From CAYGTO01 sp964352815 (GTDB taxonomy: Bacteria; Pseudomonadota; Alphaproteobacteria; Rickettsiales; UBA3002), in NCBI GenBank assembly GCA_964352815.1, contig CAYGTO010000017.1, positions 1 through 24,248 of the forward strand: a stretch of 24,248 bases of DNA, given 5' to 3'. The notes below the pieces were generated by a model. The model ran no database searches. It was not told the origin of the DNA and worked only from the letters and a program-made list of their open reading frames with translations. Numbering within the stretch: the stretch's first letter is position 1; every line of letters starts with the position of its first letter. Positions 23,388 through 24,248 of the stretch are shown here, in pieces. A program made the translations under genes and the position numbers.

Positions 23388-23852
23388 CTACGCCACCTCA
23401 AACATGGCTTCGACCTCGACAGACACACCAAAAGGAAGCCCGCTCACACCAACCGCAGCACGGGCATGGGCACCCTTTTCCTTGCCGAACACTTCGACCA
23501 TCAAGTCTGATGCACCATTCGCAATCGCGGGATGTGCGGTATAATCGTCAGTAGCATTGACGAATACGCCGAGGCGCACCAACTGCTTCACCTTATCCAA
23601 ATCGCCAATAAACGCCTCAAGCTGCGCCAGCACATTGAGCCCACATAGCGCTGCGCATGCTTTCGCATCCTCTTCGGAGATATCTTTGCCTAATTTACCA
23701 ATATAATGTGGCTTGCCATCACGCATGGGCAATTGCCCGGAAACAACGACCACATTCCCGGCACGTTGCACTGGCACATAATTCGCTGCAGGCATTGCTG
23801 CTTCAGGTAATTCGTGGCCTAATTCTTTGATTTTATCTGAGATAACGCCCAT
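23388..23852 (-). CDS. RidA/YjgF/UK114-family protein
   Basis: Small cytoplasmic enzyme family; RidA itself hydrolyses reactive enamine/imine intermediates released by PLP enzymes. This 154-residue member belongs to the longer YjgF-like group. It has NYVPVQRAGNVVVVSGQLP near the start and ends with AHARAAVGVSGLPFGVSVEV, where Arg131 aligns with the substrate carboxylate-binding arginine of RidA. AGGGAG lies upstream of the ATG. Whether it is a true RidA deaminase is not certain. Confidence 0.9.
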   Translation of the reverse strand: MGVISDKIKELGHELPEAAMPAANYVPVQRAGNVVVVSGQLPMRDGKPHYIGKLGKDISEEDAKACAALCGLNVLAQLEAFIGDLDKVKQLVRLGVFVNATDDYTAHPAIANGASDLMVEVFGKEKGAHARAAVGVSGLPFGVSVEVEAMFEVA

Positions 23853-24061
23853 TTTTTTCTCCCTATATGTTAATAATTTTTGAAAAGAAACGTTAACATG
23901 TTGATTCGTTTAGCTGTCTTAGAAAGTCAAGCATTAAATCATTGAAGAAGGTTAATGCTTGTGAAGTGGCTAAAAAATTGATAAAATTAGAGGGAAAATT
24001 GAGCAAAATTATTTTAACCATAATAATGCGCTCGTTTCGTTAACAACTATGAGGACCTATA

Positions 24062-24248
24062 ATGACTAGTTTGAAAAAAGCTTGGGCAACATCACTTATG
24101 TTTACCATGGCGTTTGCGCTAATTATGCTTCCAGAATTGGCAGCTGCCGGCGCGACTATCGGTAACGTACTTTGTAACGTGGTTGAGTGGTTCAACGGAC
24201 CCGTTGGTAGTGGTATTGCTACGCTTGCCATCATCGTGATTGGTGTCG
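24062..24248 (+). CDS. VirB2/TrbC-like type IV secretion pilin, partial (runs off the right edge)
   Basis: The ATG at 24062, with GAGGA about 7 nt upstream, opens 62 codons to the window end without a stop. The product has a basic N-terminus (MTSLKKAW), a hydrophobic signal segment with a likely cut at AAA|GATIG (residue 29-30), and then GNVLCNVVEWFNGPVGSGIATLAIIVIGV. This is the pattern of VirB2/TrbC pilins: one short hydrophilic stretch with Cys, a G-P-G-G-A turn and a second helix. Only the first part is seen. In known systems such a gene usually starts or sits early in a virB/trb operon, so type IV secretion genes may follow outside the window. Confidence 0.75.
   Translation, partial: MTSLKKAWATSLMFTMAFALIMLPELAAAGATIGNVLCNVVEWFNGPVGSGIATLAIIVIGV

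Noticed and set aside
1..24248. CRISPR arrays, insertion sequences, rRNA genes
   Set aside because: I saw no regular short repeats with spacers, no transposase-like protein and no rRNA sequence. The only DNA repeats noted are the 35-bp gap flanks and small inverted repeats.

Overview
The window looks like a draft-assembly segment of an alphaproteobacterial chromosome. It contains one run of 100 N. The evidence for Alphaproteobacteria is indirect: two tandem DUF2336 proteins, a family concentrated in that class; a pmbA-msbA-DUF374-waaA-lpxK lipid A/Kdo block; a soluble PAS chemoreceptor; and the scoAB and bdhA enzymes typical of polyhydroxybutyrate (PHB) or ketone-body users. I cannot name a genus from sequence alone.

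Layout, left to right. (1) Positions 1-3.8 kb, minus strand: an RTX-type calcium-binding repeat protein carrying the gap, then a 3-hydroxybutyrate dehydrogenase (bdhA), then a TpsB/FhaC-type outer-membrane transporter. Neither the TpsA cargo nor a type I exporter is visible. (2) About 3.95-4.14 kb: a minus-strand tRNA-Tyr(GTA) with encoded CCA, a perfect 18-bp inverted repeat touching its 3' end and a candidate promoter upstream. (3) 4.2-12.4 kb, plus strand: a tight run of a CDF metal transporter, rlmB, pmbA, msbA, a DUF374 acyltransferase, waaA, lpxK and a small two-helix membrane protein. (4) 12.4-16.4 kb: xseA (minus), a 58-residue orphan gene with its own ribosome site and terminator (minus), a short PAS protein (plus) and a membrane-free tandem-PAS methyl-accepting protein (minus). 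(5) 16.6-20.8 kb: purD (plus), a YciB/IspZ-like membrane protein (minus) and two overlapping DUF2336 paralogues (minus). (6) 21.2-24.2 kb: scoA-scoB (plus), a TraX-like membrane protein and a RidA-family protein (minus), and at the right edge the start of a VirB2/TrbC-like pilin gene, which may open a type IV secretion operon outside the window.

How the genes work together. MsbA, the DUF374 acyltransferase, WaaA and LpxK serve lipid A/Kdo assembly and export. BdhA plus ScoAB can take 3-hydroxybutyrate to acetoacetyl-CoA, although the genes are about 19 kb apart. The PAS protein, the chemoreceptor and possibly the DUF2336 pair suggest intracellular sensing. TpsB, the RTX protein and the VirB2-like pilin are surface or secretion functions whose partners lie outside the window.

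Items most worth a second look: the assembly gap, which closes in frame if its identical 35-bp flanks are overlapped; the perfect hairpin at the tRNA 3' end; the 58-residue orphan gene and the dyad in the AT-rich region beyond it; the repeated FHK-PSHQR PAS modules; and the overlapping DUF2336 pair. I did not find one clearly novel multi-gene system.
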